From Tetrahymena thermophila SB210 (taxonomy: Eukaryota > Ciliophora > Oligohymenophorea > Hymenostomatida > Tetrahymenidae), in the NCBI RefSeq assembly GCF_000189635.1, contig NW_002476202.1, positions 62,001 to 126,000 of the forward strand: DNA of 64,000 nucleotides. The letters run 5' to 3'. Every line of letters begins with the position of its first letter. Position 1 is the stretch's first letter. The position numbers were made by a program, and so were the translations under genes. Below the pieces are notes generated by a model. That model saw only the letters and a list, made by a program, of their open reading frames with translations. It did no database searches and had not been told where the DNA came from. Positions 38,601 to 53,600 of this stretch are shown here, piece after piece.

Positions 38601-41600
38601 TTTATTTTTAGAATCTGTATTTAATTGCTTCATGTATAGGACTTTGTAGCTACTTTCCTAAAGTACTAAAATTGTAATTCGTAGGAAGTGCTTGTGTAAC
38701 TTTCTTTTCTACAAATGCTAGATATTCATGTATCTCGAGAGTATAAAGCACGCTTAAGTTGTTCTTAATATTATCTGGACGATTAATGAACATTTTAAAA
38801 CAGTTGAAGAAAAATTGCTATAGCAGAGTTTGGCTATTGTTTCTATGAGTTTGGACTATGCCAGGGTTTTCATTCAATTCATAACTCTTATTCATTTGCT
38901 ATTAAGTTATCCACACTTTAAAGTATTCATTTTTATTTTAATTGTTATTTAGTGCATTGTTTATTATTTTTATCAATTAACCTAATTAATCATATGGAAC
39001 TGATTTTATATTTTCTAAAACTACCCAATCTCCTTTAATTGAGGCATTGCTTAATTCTTATTTTATTACTTTGTTACTAATAGAACCTAAAGGGATTCTT
39101 TTCACCTTAATATTTTGGCTTTATTTACATGCTTTAAGCTCAAGCAATTCATTGATTGTCTAAATATTTTTTTATTGTAATTTAGTATTTATTTTTTTAA
39201 TTGAAAAATAAATTACTTTATTGAGATGGCCATAGAAAATTATTGTAGGCTTATTGTACCAATTTGCTCTTGAATGAGCATTCAGATTAGTCTTTTTTTT
39301 CAAAAAATAAGTTAAAAAAAGAGAAAAAACTAGAAATATCTTACTTTAGTATGAGAAACAAAAAATTTAGAGAGTTATTTCGTAAGATGGACATTAATTA
39401 TACTTTCTAAAATGTCTGGTCTGAAAAATTTCAAAAATACAGACAAATTAATATCTCCCAATTTATCTTTCATCTTATCTAAATAATTATTCTCATCCTT
39501 TAAAATTTCAGAGTGACTTAAGAAGAATATACTTTTCCATAGATCCTAAATAAATAAATAAATAAGTTAAAATCTAATTACATAACTTTCTTTTCTAAAA
39601 AATATACTTTTTCTATATTTAAACTAGTAAGTGCATTCTAAAGTTCTTTGCTTCTTAACACTTAAGAAGAATGAAAAATTGCTTTGTAGGAATTAATACC
39701 AAACCACATTAAATCATTATCATAACGAAGATTATCAAACTTGGATTTTATAACAGGAAGACCAAGTGCAGGTCTCTTAATGTAATTATTTTCTCTTCCT
39801 AGCTGTATAATAGAATCCATTCTATCTATCACGCTAAATTGATTCAATTCTTAAGACAAGTAAGATTTATTTTCTTTATTTTTTGCTTTAGATTCTTATT
39901 CATCTTATTCTTACAAAGATAATTTCTATATTTTTTATAATTCAAATTGCTTTTATGAGCTAGTTTTTTCTTTTGTATTTTAGCCACCCAACCTATTATA
40001 ATATTATAAATTAACTATTTAATAACATAGCAAAAATATTAAATTTTCAATTAAAATTTTTATATCATTAAATTAATGAATCAATTAAATTAAAATGACA
40101 TTTGTGAGCTATAAAATCTTAAATTTAATATAATAAATATTTAAAATTAAAAAAATTCAAATAATTATTTAAATTGTTTAAATAAACAAAAAAATTGTTT
40201 TACTCATTGTTTAGGTTGAATTCTTATTCCATCCTAATCATATAATCTTTATCCTATACATCTTAGTTTCTTAAATTGGGGATATCAATGATTTATTAGC
40301 TTATCTTATTTTGTTCTTTAAACTAAATCAAAAAATTGCTCTAATGAACTAGCTTTAATTAATTTTATTTTTATGGTAGAGGGCTGTTAAAATCTTCTTC
40401 TTTAATCATATAATCATTAGGTGAACCCATCGATGAGCTACAGACACTATATTATTTACTTCTAGATGGTGTGTTTTCAGAATCGTTTTAATCTCCATCT
40501 TTTGATTACGAAGCATTTAAGTACTCTTGAGAATCTTGAGAAGAGATTTTTATTTCATCAAATTAAATGTTTTGCTATTTATCATTATTTGACTCAATAT
40601 CATTTATTTATTAAACAATATCTTTAGTTTCATTTTCATTTTAGTCATTTGATTCAAATTATTATTATAAATTCGTTTTATTTACTTTAACATTTTCACT
40701 AGTGCTTAAAGCCAATTTCTATTATCCTTCATCTTCTATATATTACTAACTATTATGCTCTTTATAAGGATCTTAGTTTAAAGTATTGTTATTGCTAGCT
40801 TCTTAATTTAATTATTGGCTTTCATTTATTGATTATTCTTATTCTTGCTCAACTATTGAGCTCACTTTCTTTTATTATAATTTATATTCCTTATAATTTT
40901 AGTTTTATTCTTCTTATTCGAGTTTTTTATTGCTTAAAATTCTTATGTCTGATTCTTACAATCCATCTTCTTAAAACTCAACAACTGACTCAATGAAATT
41001 TTTTTAGTCAGATTATTTTTTGGTCACTTAGTTGCCTAAATTGTCATAGTATTCACTGGTAGCTCTAGTTATCTTTTATATTTTTTCTTAGTTTGAATCC
41101 TTATTTTCTTCAAGATCATCCTAATCTGAATCTGGTCCATCCATTAATTTTTAATAAGTATTTGACTAATTCCTATTTTGAACTTCATTCAAAGAAGATA
41201 CCTCTGTTTCAATTTATTTTATATTTTGTATTTAATTATTTATTTGATTTTCAGAATTTTAAGAATTTTAAGAATCTATTTTATCTATTTATTATTAATT
41301 TATATCTTATTATTACAAAATTTATGAATTTTCTAATTTAATTTCCTTTTCAGTTTCTGAGCTTAAATCATCTACATCTTAATCGGAGTTTATATCCTAA
41401 ATATACTCTTAAGATTGCTCAATTTTTATTTATTCATTGTTTTAAATTTTAAAATATTCTTCTTAAGGTTTGAAATAATTAACATTTTTTGAATTAGATT
41501 CTTGTATTTAGTCTAAACTAAATTCTTGTATTATATTTTTTTTAGAATAAAATGAAGATTTTTGCATTAATTGTTATGATGGAATAGATTTTAGTTCCTG

Positions 41601-44600
41601 GATCTTTTGTGTAGAGTCTCTTCTTATTTGACTAAATTGTTTGAATGAATTATGAATATTTTTAATAATTTTGGCCTTTTCTTGGTCGTTCATAATTTTT
41701 TCTTCAAATTAGTAGCTGAAGTTAATGAGAGGAGCAATCAAATTATCATATGACCTTTAAAATTTGAAATTAAAAAATCATTTTACATTAATATATATTT
41801 TAAAATTATTGAATTTTTAATTAAAGAATACCCATAGAGATCTACTAATGATGTGATAAACGAATCCCAATATCTGTTAGTACTTAACTTGCTAAATACT
41901 AAATTTTATATAGGTTTGACTCTCTACTCAAGTAAAACTTTCTGTTAAAGATAGGTATAATTAATCTATGTTTTGTCTGTTAAAGCAGACATTTAGAAGA
42001 AAAAGGAAAGAGTTAGCTACCAGACGGTCTAATGGTCTTCCCTTAATGTGCAGTACAAGTAATGATAGAACATCGAAGCAAATCTTTTGTTAAAATGATT
42101 TGTTTAATTGTTGCTGATTTAATTCAACTTTAAGCAGTCACACACTTATTTAAAAACTAACAAAAAATTTTCTTCACTATATTTAATGCTTGAATCTTCT
42201 TTCTCTATTTATGTGACAACTTCTTTGTAACTTAATTTTAAACCATACAAAATCTCTACAAGGATTTTGAATTTCGAAACGATACTCATCAGTTTTTGAG
42301 ACTAAATAAATTAAAAAATGAATTATTTTAAAATATTAATCTAATAATTTTACTGGATATTCAGGTGATAGAGAATTGTTTGATTAGAAATCAATAATCT
42401 CAAAATTAAAAAAGCAATACTATGGTAAATTATTTTCTAAGTCATTAGAAGATGCTATAGCTTCACTATCAGCTTATGATACTTAGCTAAAAACTGTATT
42501 TTGTTTTTTTAGCTATGAATTCTTTTCTTTCAAAGTTTATTGTCTTTTAAAACTGGATTATCTTTAATACTACGGAACTTAAAGCTCTTCATCTTCTTCT
42601 TTAATATTTTGCAAGTGCTAGCCTATTTAAGAATGCAAGTTTACGTCACCACAAATTTCTTAATAATTCTTGCTCTGCTTTCTTTAATATTCTCCTTATT
42701 TACTACCTAAAGAAGAATTAGATTTATCCATATCAATACTATTCCCTAGCTCCATATTTTAGAAATTAAGCATTAACTAATCTTTTTCAACATCTTCTAA
42801 ATTCTTCATAATAGTCTGATTTGAAACTTACCCTATTTACAAAAATTGATCGTCTTCTCCAAAATTATCAGTAAATCCCTCTTTTGTCTTGAAAGAAAAA
42901 ATTATCAATATAAGTAGTCTAATTATAAATTTTTACTGCTGCCTAGTTAATTATATGATTAGGAAGTAGTTGAATAAGTTGATTCCAAGAATCTTTTTCA
43001 CTTAAACTTAATTTTGAAATAATAGGTAATATCTTTTCAAGTGAGTAATCTTGTTTAGATAAAACTTCTCTCTTAAATATTTCCCCTTTTATCAACTTTT
43101 CTTTTTCGGTTTAGTAGAAGGTATTCAAAATATTATCATAAACGAAGCTGCTGAAGAATTTTTTCTATTAGAAAATAAATTTTAAATTTGTTAAGTTATT
43201 TAAATAATCTTACATCTTAAAATGATAAATGAACAAAAATGGATGCTGTATTGAAACTTTTTATCAAAAAGCTAGAATAACTTGAAGTAATGATAATAAG
43301 TCTAAATTAAGAATGCAATTTAATTCTCTTTTAGTTGAAAGTAAAATGCTCATCTAGCTTCTACTAATTTTACTGGTTTTTAAATTATACAAGACTCTTA
43401 ATTAGATTCTTATATTTAAACTATAATATAGGTTGAATAAGATCTACTAAAGTCTCATCAGGATTGTTTAAAACCAGATAAGAACCTTTTAAAATTGCAT
43501 TTTCTACATTCTCCAAACTATCTTCGTCTACAGTGCTATATTCAATATGCATACTGCGCTTCTATTTTTGAACGCATTAATTCTGTAGATATCTATTTAA
43601 TTTTAAAAAATTTTAAAACAAAAAAAACAAAAATTAGCAAATAAATTAGCAACAATCTATAAAATAAACTGTTTTCCAAATTATTTAATTTATAGAAAAA
43701 AAATTTAATAAAAACAGTTTAAATTAATTTTCACTTAAGAAGCAAGCATTAAAGCCTCAAAAAAATTTTAAAATGTTAATTTGTTAAAAATTTAGCTAAA
43801 ATAAAATTTTTTTATATCCAATTTACTAAAAATATTTATTTCAATATATTAAATAAATAAGAATATAAGTACTTTTTCAAAAAACTTGTTTAGAAAAAAC
43901 TTAAATTTAAAATAACTGGTTTGAAATAAATGATTAAGAATTGAAAATAAATCTATGGGTTTGCCTAAAGATTATTTAAATTTCAAAGAAGAAAGTATTT
44001 ACTATAAATATAATCCAGTTTCATCTGTGATGCAAAGAGGAAGAAGATCAATACCAATCAAGAAACTGATAAGAGAATACTCATTTATGATGCTAATTCC
44101 TAAATCGGTTCCATTGATTAGTTATTCAAGATATGCAGTTGGACTATCTAACAAAATCTTTAAAAAAAAATATAATAATCATAATTTTAATTAAAAATAT
44201 TTACTTTATAGAAAGGAATATTTAACTTTTTATTTTATTAAAGCAACACATCAAATAGATTTTCCCTATAGCAAGCAGGATATTTTAAAGCAGATAAAGA
44301 ATAAAGAGCAATATCATAAGCGTACTTTGCTAATTCTCCTTCTTAAAAAGTTAAAATTGGATTGCATTCTTGTCTGTTTTTATTATTTAAAAAAAATTAA
44401 TTTATTAAAAATAAAATAGTTTAAAATAAAAGTAATTAGTTTTTAATCTAAAAAATAATAATTTTAAATGAATAAAAAATCATCCTCAAGTAATTTTTCT
44501 TTTGGAAATTATTTTTTCAAATATTAAAGTTGAAATTGTTAAATATTTGTTTAAATTTGAAATTTTTTAAGATTTAAACAACTCTTTATTTATTTATAGG

Positions 44601-47600
44601 ATTATTCAACTATTTATTTTGCTATTAAATCTTAAAGCTAACATTTTTATATTTATAGAATAATAAATATGAGCAAGAATATTGAGGTAATATTTATTAA
44701 ATATATTTTGTAGTTAAATTTTACCTATAGTAGTGTATTGTTTTTAAAAGTTAGCATAATAGAAGATTGATATATCTAAAATTTTTGAATGCATTTTAGT
44801 AAGTTTTTTTAGCTGTTTCTAGCTTATGCAAGATCTCATTTTTTTCATCTTTTATTTCTTCTAAGTAGATTCTATGAGATTCCATCATTTTTTGTTCATC
44901 ATATGATTAGTGCATATCATTTGATCCGCTTCTGTTAAACCTTCTAGATGATAAATTAGTTTAATTTATAATTTTGCTTGTCTACATCGACTAATGCTCA
45001 GATAATGATAATTTTTAGTCAATCGGATTATATAGATGATTGTTTATAGATGATTTTCTTTTACCTTCACGTTGAAATTTTTCTTTTTCGTGATTAATTT
45101 AAAGTTTAGAGTAATTCATTTTGTAATTGCTAAAATTTTTATAAGTTTCATGGGTCTAATTTTATTAAATATAAAAATTAAATCATTTTTAAACAAAATT
45201 AATGAGTTAATAAATTATTTATTACCTTTTGTAAGTTTTCGTACTGCTTTTTTATATCAATGTATTTCATTTTATAATCTAAAAGCTCTTCTAACAATTA
45301 CTTGAGTTTGTTATTGATAGGCTGCTTAATCATGTCAATATTAATAATTTGAGATACATTTTTTTTTGAAGAAATTTAAGCTATAGTACTTTGTAAATTA
45401 TTTTAAATTAGTCTCGCAAGATGAGGCACGTAAAATTCAAATTCTTTTTGACTCTTTATTGAAGTTTAGAAGTAATTTATTTCAAAGAGTTCACTTACTC
45501 CTTTTTCTGTTTACCAAAATTTATTCTAAATTTCTTATGTAGCAGGCTCATTAATAAGCTTGTAGATATCATCTTGTTCAGAGCTGCTTTTTTAGTTACT
45601 CTTTAGCAGGAAAGAAAAATGGTCATTAAAGTGTGTAAATGATTTTGGGATTTAGTCTTTAAGTATTAAATATTCTTTGTAATTATCAGGATTAATTTCT
45701 ATTACGAAACTTACATAATCTTTTAGCTTTTATCTCAAAATATAAATCATATGATTTTCTACTAAGTTCGGTTTAAAACCTCCTAGCTTAGATTTAATAT
45801 CTTTTTCTGAAATGTTAGCTTCCATTTACTGCAAACTATTTGATTAAAAATTAAAAGATATAATAATCTACTTATTTATATTTTTGGATTATCATCTACT
45901 CCTTTACTTATATATTTGATCATTTTTTCATTTATAAAATTTAATTTATCTTCTGCAAATTTATATATTTTAATTTATAAATTTTACGTTGTAACTTTTT
46001 TGACTTGTGACTACCTCCAAGGTTCTAATAATTACTTGATTTACTTTTAACTGAGAATACCTTCTAAATTTGAATTTTAGATTATTATTTTAATGATTTG
46101 GAAAATCTCAAATATCCTATTGAATTCCTTGCTTTTTAAATCAGATATAGTAAATTAAATTAAAGTATGAACAGGGTTTCCATCAATTATTCCTTTTAGT
46201 ACATCTACATAATTTTAAATTAAAATTAATATTTAAATATAACAAATAAGATAATTTTTTACCTAAAATAATTTGTAAAAAGAGAGAAACACAATTTTCA
46301 GAGGAAATTTTTATAACTATACAATTTGATCCCATCAGATAGCTGATAAATTTGATAAGCTCAGACTTTGAGGTAGGCGTATATAGAGAAAGATTTTGTT
46401 TCATTATGTAAATGTTATTTAAAATAGCGGATAAATCACCTAAAATGTTTTCTACACCTCCTTATTAAATCTGAATATCCCAATATGCATGTATGTTAAA
46501 GTAGTCACTTATAATCTCTTTTTCGTTCTAAGCTCCATTTCCTTCTTTCTAATTTTTGCTAGCTTGTGTTTCATTTTTTTACTGAGGAGGCTAAAATAAA
46601 TATTCAAGGAGTTTATTCTAAAGAAATGAAATAAAACTGTTTTAATCTTCATGGATGAAATAAAATTAGTCCCTTTCAGAGATATTGTGCATAAATCTAT
46701 TCTAATCATAATCAATATTCAATTAAGATAAATTTAGATTTTCAATCTTGAGAAGAGAAGCTTGCTGCTAATTAGAATTTTATGAGTTTGTTAAATTATG
46801 TGGAATAAAAATCCTTTTATTATTAACTTAGTTTTATTTATCAATTTTTTCATCATAATAATAGCTCATTGTTTTAATAAAAAATTTATGGATTTTTGCA
46901 GGAAACTTTTGAAATTTCTACTCAGAGAGCTTCTATAGTTACTTTAGTAAGCTCTCTTATCCTTTGTCTATTTTTTAAGTGAAGTATTGATTTAAAAATC
47001 TTGTCCTATTTTCAAATTAGTCAATACTTTCTAATCTAAAATATTATCTTTCCATTTCTATATTAACTTACTTTGACATTCTAACTCTGTTTACTTATCC
47101 TAACTTAGCAAGTCCTTTAGTCTCTAAAGTTTTCCTATTTAACATATTTAATAATTTTTGTTAATTCATTCTTATATTGTAACAAAATTATTAAAATTGA
47201 GAGAAATAATAAATACTCTTAATTTTTTTATATAAAATATTGATGATTATAACTTATTCAACTAAAAATTGTTAAATTATATTTTTTAACTATTTCTTTT
47301 GTAGAATTTAAAATATTAAATTTTTTATAATAAAAAACTCAATCAATAAATCTATAAATAAAAGAAAGAGCTATTTTTTACATGAAAATTAATAAAATGT
47401 TAAAGAATGATAAATAATTTATGTTTTTTTTTATTTTCTAAAATATCTCATTAAATTAAAAACATATCTTCAGGGTCAATATTTAATTTTTTTGAGTAAT
47501 AAATGTTATTAGAATTAAAAGCATAAAATAATTAATGAATTACTTTGTCTTTTTAGGGCTGTATAAAGTCTCAACTAGAAAATTTTAAATTTCAATAGCC

Positions 47601-50600
47601 TTATTTTATAATTGTAGGTTTTCTGAATTAAGATTTAAATTTGGAATATTGCTATTTTAGTGCATAGCAAAAGAACCTTTTTTTAAAGGTGAATTTATGT
47701 GAATGTTATCCAATTCTTCATCACTTTCAGAATCTGATAAGTTATCTTTGATGAGGTTAAAAATAAATTAATTTTTTGCATTAGTTTTTTGGCTGCTTTT
47801 AAGTTTTTCTAAGAAAATAGGGTTTTTATTCCATGGCAAGCTATCTAAAAAGCAAGTATCTAGGATATATGTCCACATTTTATCAAAGAAAGTTTCATTT
47901 AGGTATCCATTTTAAACAATTTATTGATGAGAAAGAGTAGAAATTATCAAAGTAAGAACTTTGTTTATATTGAAATTTATCTATTTTTTTAAATATGATT
48001 TAAATTAACCTCAAATAGTTCAAAATAAAAAATACTTTAAAAATCTGAGTTATTTGAGTAAGCTTAGGGATACTGCTCATATAATTATGAGCGAATTTTG
48101 CTAATTATTTCTAAAGGAAATCCACTGCTAAAATATTCGCTTACATTTTTTCCTTGGTATTAAACATAGGTGAAGTTTTCAATATTTCCATAAATATTCC
48201 TGTTAAATGGTCTCCATTCATATCAGGAAACTTTAGCATGAACATTTCCCTTAAGCAAGATCCCAATTCAGTAAATTTCTTATTTATAAAATAAAATTAA
48301 GAAGTTTAACATGAGTGAATTTTCTTTTTTTATTTCAATTTAAATTTACAGAAAAATCTTCTGAGAATAGCTTTCTAGATGAGTAATTACAAATTACATT
48401 GCAATTTTCAAATTTCAAAAATCTATTTTTCTATTAGGAAATCCAACCACCATGTACTATCAGAGATCTCAAACAACCAATTATACTTGGCCCCTCAAGA
48501 GATACAATGTTTAAATCATCTATGAATGCATATGAGCACTTACCTATCTCTGATTGCTTAGTCTAAAAATTCTTGAAGCTTAAAGAGTTTTCAACAAACT
48601 TTTAAAATTAATTAATTTTAGTATTCCTGAGTAATTAAATCACATTTATTTTATAAGTATTTTTCTGCAAATGCTCTCTAGATGTATTTTAAAGAAAAAT
48701 ATTAGATATTATTGAAAGAAGAGGAATATAAAAGAGATAAACCTTTCAAGATATTAAAAGAGCATAGTCTTTCCTGCTTGAGGGGTAGAATATACGAAAA
48801 TATTTTTTTTGTAGCCCATCAAGTAATCTATCAAATACTTAGTCATTTTGAATGGCGCAGAGAGATATACAACGTATTTGTCTTATGTTGGTAGCTGATA
48901 GACGATCTCATTATTATTTTCCATTAATTTCTTCATCTCTTCTACCTGCATAGCATTTTTATTTAGTCTAATAATCTCACTTAATTCTAAATGATCATTG
49001 CTCAAAGAACTATCAAGCAAAGGAATATTTTCAGGAATTTAAAACTCTGAAATCCTCATCCAAGCTAATTCGCTTATATCATAAACAAGATCAAGTACGC
49101 TCAAAGACTATTTAAAATAGAAAAATATTTTTTCCAACAAAAATTATTAAGAGCGAATATTTTAAATTCAATTAAAAAAAACTTATCAACTTTTTTCTAG
49201 AATAAGATAAAAAGAAAGAATTTAAGTTTTTGTTGAAGAATAAAAGAGCATTTTGTCACTATGATTCAAAAAGATCTTAAAATTGAGTTTTTCTTATATT
49301 TCAAATATATTATTTACCTTATTCTATTTTAGCAATTTGCTAAAGTTTTAACAGGCTTTGAATGAGGAAGAAAATATATTTTCATGAGCTAATTTAAGCT
49401 TTTTAACGCATCCTAAGCAGTGCTCTGTGAGCTATGATAAGAAATTAGGGTCTATATAACTGCTGCACATTCCTTATACAATACTAAAAAGGAATATTGA
49501 TTCTACAGGAGCTCTAAATTCTTTTTCTAAATAGCTTGCATCAGTATTTAATTAGTGTTAAGAATTATTTAGATCTGCATCTTTGATTGGTGAAACTTGT
49601 TTTTTGTTTTGGAGAGAAATAAATGTATAAAAAGCTTTGCTTCTAACATCCTATTAAAAGATTTAAATTTTAATATTAAGTATAATTTTAAATAAGAATT
49701 AATTACTTTCATAGTGGATGAATTGCTTGTGATTGCATATTTTCCTAAAGCTATCATAGTTTTACGGAATTCATTCATAAATATCTCTAGAAGTGATAAG
49801 AAATTTTGCTGCTAGTGTAAGATTATATCAACTATAGCTCCTGGGTTATTGAAAATTTTTTTAGCTTCGCCAGAAGATGTTTGTTCTAGGCTGTCTTTCA
49901 AAAAAACTAAAACAGGTTCAAATAAATATACGTAACAAGTTCTAAGTATTTTCTCACAATAATTGAAAAATTTATTTTAGCTAATTAATATATCCAACCA
50001 ACGTTCAAAATCATTTTTTATGCTCCAATGAAACCCTTGAGAAATAATATTGTTGTTTGTAAAATTATAATTTTTCTATACATAATTATTATATCCGAAA
50101 TTAAAAATTTAAAAGTTTCCTAAGCAGCCAGGAGTAATGTTGTCTAATGAATCTAAATTTAAGATTAGCTTTAGAGTATTTTACAGTTAAATTTACTAAC
50201 CGTTATCGAAGAATAATATTCTTTAATGAATACTCTTTATCATTTGGTCTATAAATTTCGATTAATTCCTATGATATAAACCAAAATTTATTAACTTATT
50301 TTAGAAATTCTATCAAATTTTTTAATAAAAAAACAATCTTTTTTGTAAATTTTTAAATTTCCAGCTTTGGTTGAAAAAAATAGGTTTTGAAATTGTTTGT
50401 TTTTTGATTTATGAATAAAAGTTTTTAAATGAATTTTTTAAAATATGAAATAATTTCCATTCATTTAGTTAATTTTAGTATTAATTTTTTTAATGTAATT
50501 TCTTTTTAAATTAATTAATTTTTTTACCCTTTGAAATTTGTATTGCTTGTTTCAAATATGATCCAATCGTTTAAGGTGAGAATAGTTTCTGGGCTTTTGA

Positions 50601-53600
50601 TTTTTCCTTGTTGGTTCTTTTTCTTTAATAATTTCTCAGTTAAATTTAAAATAGGAGCAAGTAAATATTTTACCAAAAAAACATTAGATTCTATTGATTT
50701 TGATTTTAAATTTTAGATTTTATTATGATGATCCAAAGGGTTAGCCTATGAAGTTATAAAGTTAAGGTAGTTAGATCTATAATATTAGTTAAGTACTTCT
50801 GAGTATAAGCTATTTTCACTCATATAAGTTATAGAGTCAAGTAGTTACTGTAAAATACCTTTCCTCCAAACTCCATCTACATGCTCTCCCATTAAAAAGG
50901 TATAATCATTTGCGTCAAGAGTTATGTAGTGCTATAAATTAAATATGTTCGTTTAAAATTTAATAAAAAAAACAAATTTTCATTCATTTACTTTGTAAAA
51001 TTATGCTTTTTCAATAAGTGAGTTAACATAAGCTGCTGCATTCAAGGCATAGTCTTTGACCTTTGAATTAAGACCTACAACTAGGATTGTTTTGTTAATA
51101 TTTATATTGAATATCATATCTAAAATAGTATCGATAAATCTTTCTGAAGGCTTTATCTTATGAACTTTTTGGAAATAATCTATTATATGTTGCTCAAAAT
51201 CATCATCACGGTTATCATCTTTATTTTACTGCAAAGTCGAAGAGGAAGCTTAAGGTGTTTAAAGAATTTAAACAGTCTTTTATTTTCCGTCAATAAGTTC
51301 CTCCTCTTCATTTCCCCCATCATCCTAAAAATCTTTGAATAAGTACCCTTCACTAACCTAACTCTCAGGGAATGCTAATTTATAAATAAAGCTTAAAATA
51401 ACAAAATTGAATGCCAGTTTTATTTACTTTTGATAAACAAATTATTAAGAAGCTTAAGATGGAATTAAGAAAGAGCATGTGCATAATATGCATTTATTGC
51501 TGAATATAAAAGAGTGTAGTTTTCTATTTCATCTTCATTTGATACTTTCTTTTAAAACAAAAAATACTCTGCATGGCTTATTATTTTCATGATAGTATTT
51601 GCATTAGGATTAAATAGATGCTGGTTGAACTCTGTCTAAGAAACTTAATCTAGAGTGCTATTATTTATTAAGATAGTCGTATTTTTATGAGATAAGATAA
51701 TCTTTTAAATAAAAATATCAAAATTACATAACATCCAGTTGCTTAAATGAATCAACTAAGAAGTGAGAATTGCTTAAGCAAGATGAGAAAAGTTAAAAGA
51801 AAACGTGCAAGCGTTGAGCTGTTTCTGCTGGCTTTATGAAATTCATCAGAGTTAGTTTAGCAGCTAAAATAGTTTGAATATCTGGTTAGACAATACTAAC
51901 TGTTCTGAAACTTTCCAAGATGTTTGGTATTTGAGAAAATTGCAAAACTTATGAATCTTGTCTCACAGTGAAACTTGCATACAAGCCCCAATGCTCACTC
52001 ACCTAAATTTTTTTATAAATTTTCTCATGATTTAGTATGTTTATAAATTAAATTACTTTGATAGGGCAGTTATTACTATCCAAAATGTCTGTCTTTGAAA
52101 TACAGGAGTTTCTAATTTAAAAAATGATATTTGCAAGAGTAGATATCATACCAACATTTAAAAATTCGCAATTCTAAATAAGAGTGATGTAACCTCCTTG
52201 AGCAGTTCCAAGGAGAACTTAATTCAAAGAAGAGAAATCATTTTAGTCTGAAAACTTCCAAGTAAAATAAGGTTTGGCTAAAATAGTAGCTAAATAGCTA
52301 ACTGTTGATTATTTCCCTGATGATTAAGGACCTCTGATTAAAATAGATGTATTCGTTGATATAGCTCCAATAATATTAAAAAGCATTCTTTCAGTCTAAT
52401 ATGTATTCACAAAAGTGTAATGGTCTCCTGCAATAAATTCCCATGTGTAACCTCTCTATTATTAAAAAAAAATTAATTAAAACTAAAATAACTTTTTAAA
52501 CTAAATAATTGCTTAATATAAAAAAATTCATCTCTTGGATGAATATTGATATATTTATGCTATCCTATAGATAATAAAGATAATAATGAAATAAATTTAA
52601 TTTATGCCTTGTAATTCATGCACATCAAGTTAACGTTTATTAACTCAGGATTATCAATTAAACTAAAGTAGTAAAAGAATTCAGAATTTTCAGAAAGATT
52701 GGGATAGTCTGTCGACTCTCTATTATCTAAAGCCAATTTAGCAGATTTTAGCATATGTTAGATTATTTCTTACTAATTCAACTAAAGGAGAGGATTTTCC
52801 TTTTGATTGTGCTTATTTTATTGGAGAATTTTCAAGATTTAATTTGTTTCCACCTCCACTGAGAATTTTGGAAGACCTAAATAATCAAAACTTGCTAAAG
52901 TATCTACTTTTTAATCTATAAAGCGCTAAAGAATATTTTGATGATTGAGACTTTGCATAACCAAACCTGAGAACTTTAACAGCTCATTCTATTTGTTAAA
53001 TAAAATTAAATATATAAGCAAAAAATAATTAATATATACCTTTGAAAGTCCCATTTACATTTGATTATTAATAAAATTTTACATATAAATCCTTATTTTC
53101 TGCAAAAAGTCACCAAGGTTAAAGTCTGGTACTTCATCATTTTCTTCACTGTTTAATATTGTAGTAGTCAGGTCATGATAAAAACAAATGTCAATATTCA
53201 AATAAGCAATTTAGAAAATAATTTCGTTCTTGAGATGCAATAATCTATAAACTTCGTTATAGTCCAAACCTAGTCTGGTCAAGGTTTATGTATTTTTAAG
53301 GAACTACTTTCTTAATAAATATCTCATTGATTCTTCCAGCTTCATTTATCCATCTATTACATTCTCTATTCCTTTAGAAATGTCTATATTTATTTTAGTG
53401 TCCAATAATAAAACTTCATCTAACTAGTTTTACTATGATTATTTTATTATTATTTTATATTTTTTTAAAATTTAATGTAATTTACAATAGACTCTATGTT
53501 GAATATGTTCGAATAATTAGTTATGGTAAACTGCTCGTTTTCTATATTCATGTTAGCTTCCTTGCAAGTACTAGAAACCTTAAGTGACTTAAATCCCTTA

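Noticed and set aside
42000-42060. GC-richer patch checked as a possible tRNA
   Set aside because: No cloverleaf pairing or T-arm consensus is present; the minus strand reads LVLHIKGRPLDRLVANS within the dynein-like coding sequence.
43955-44194. Open plus-strand frame of 79 codons starting MGLPKDYLNF
   Set aside because: The minus strand of the same segment reads as dynein AAA5 (EYSLISFLIGIDLLPLCITD, aligning with the family's RRWPLxIDPQ region), in frame with exons on both sides. The plus frame is a shadow.
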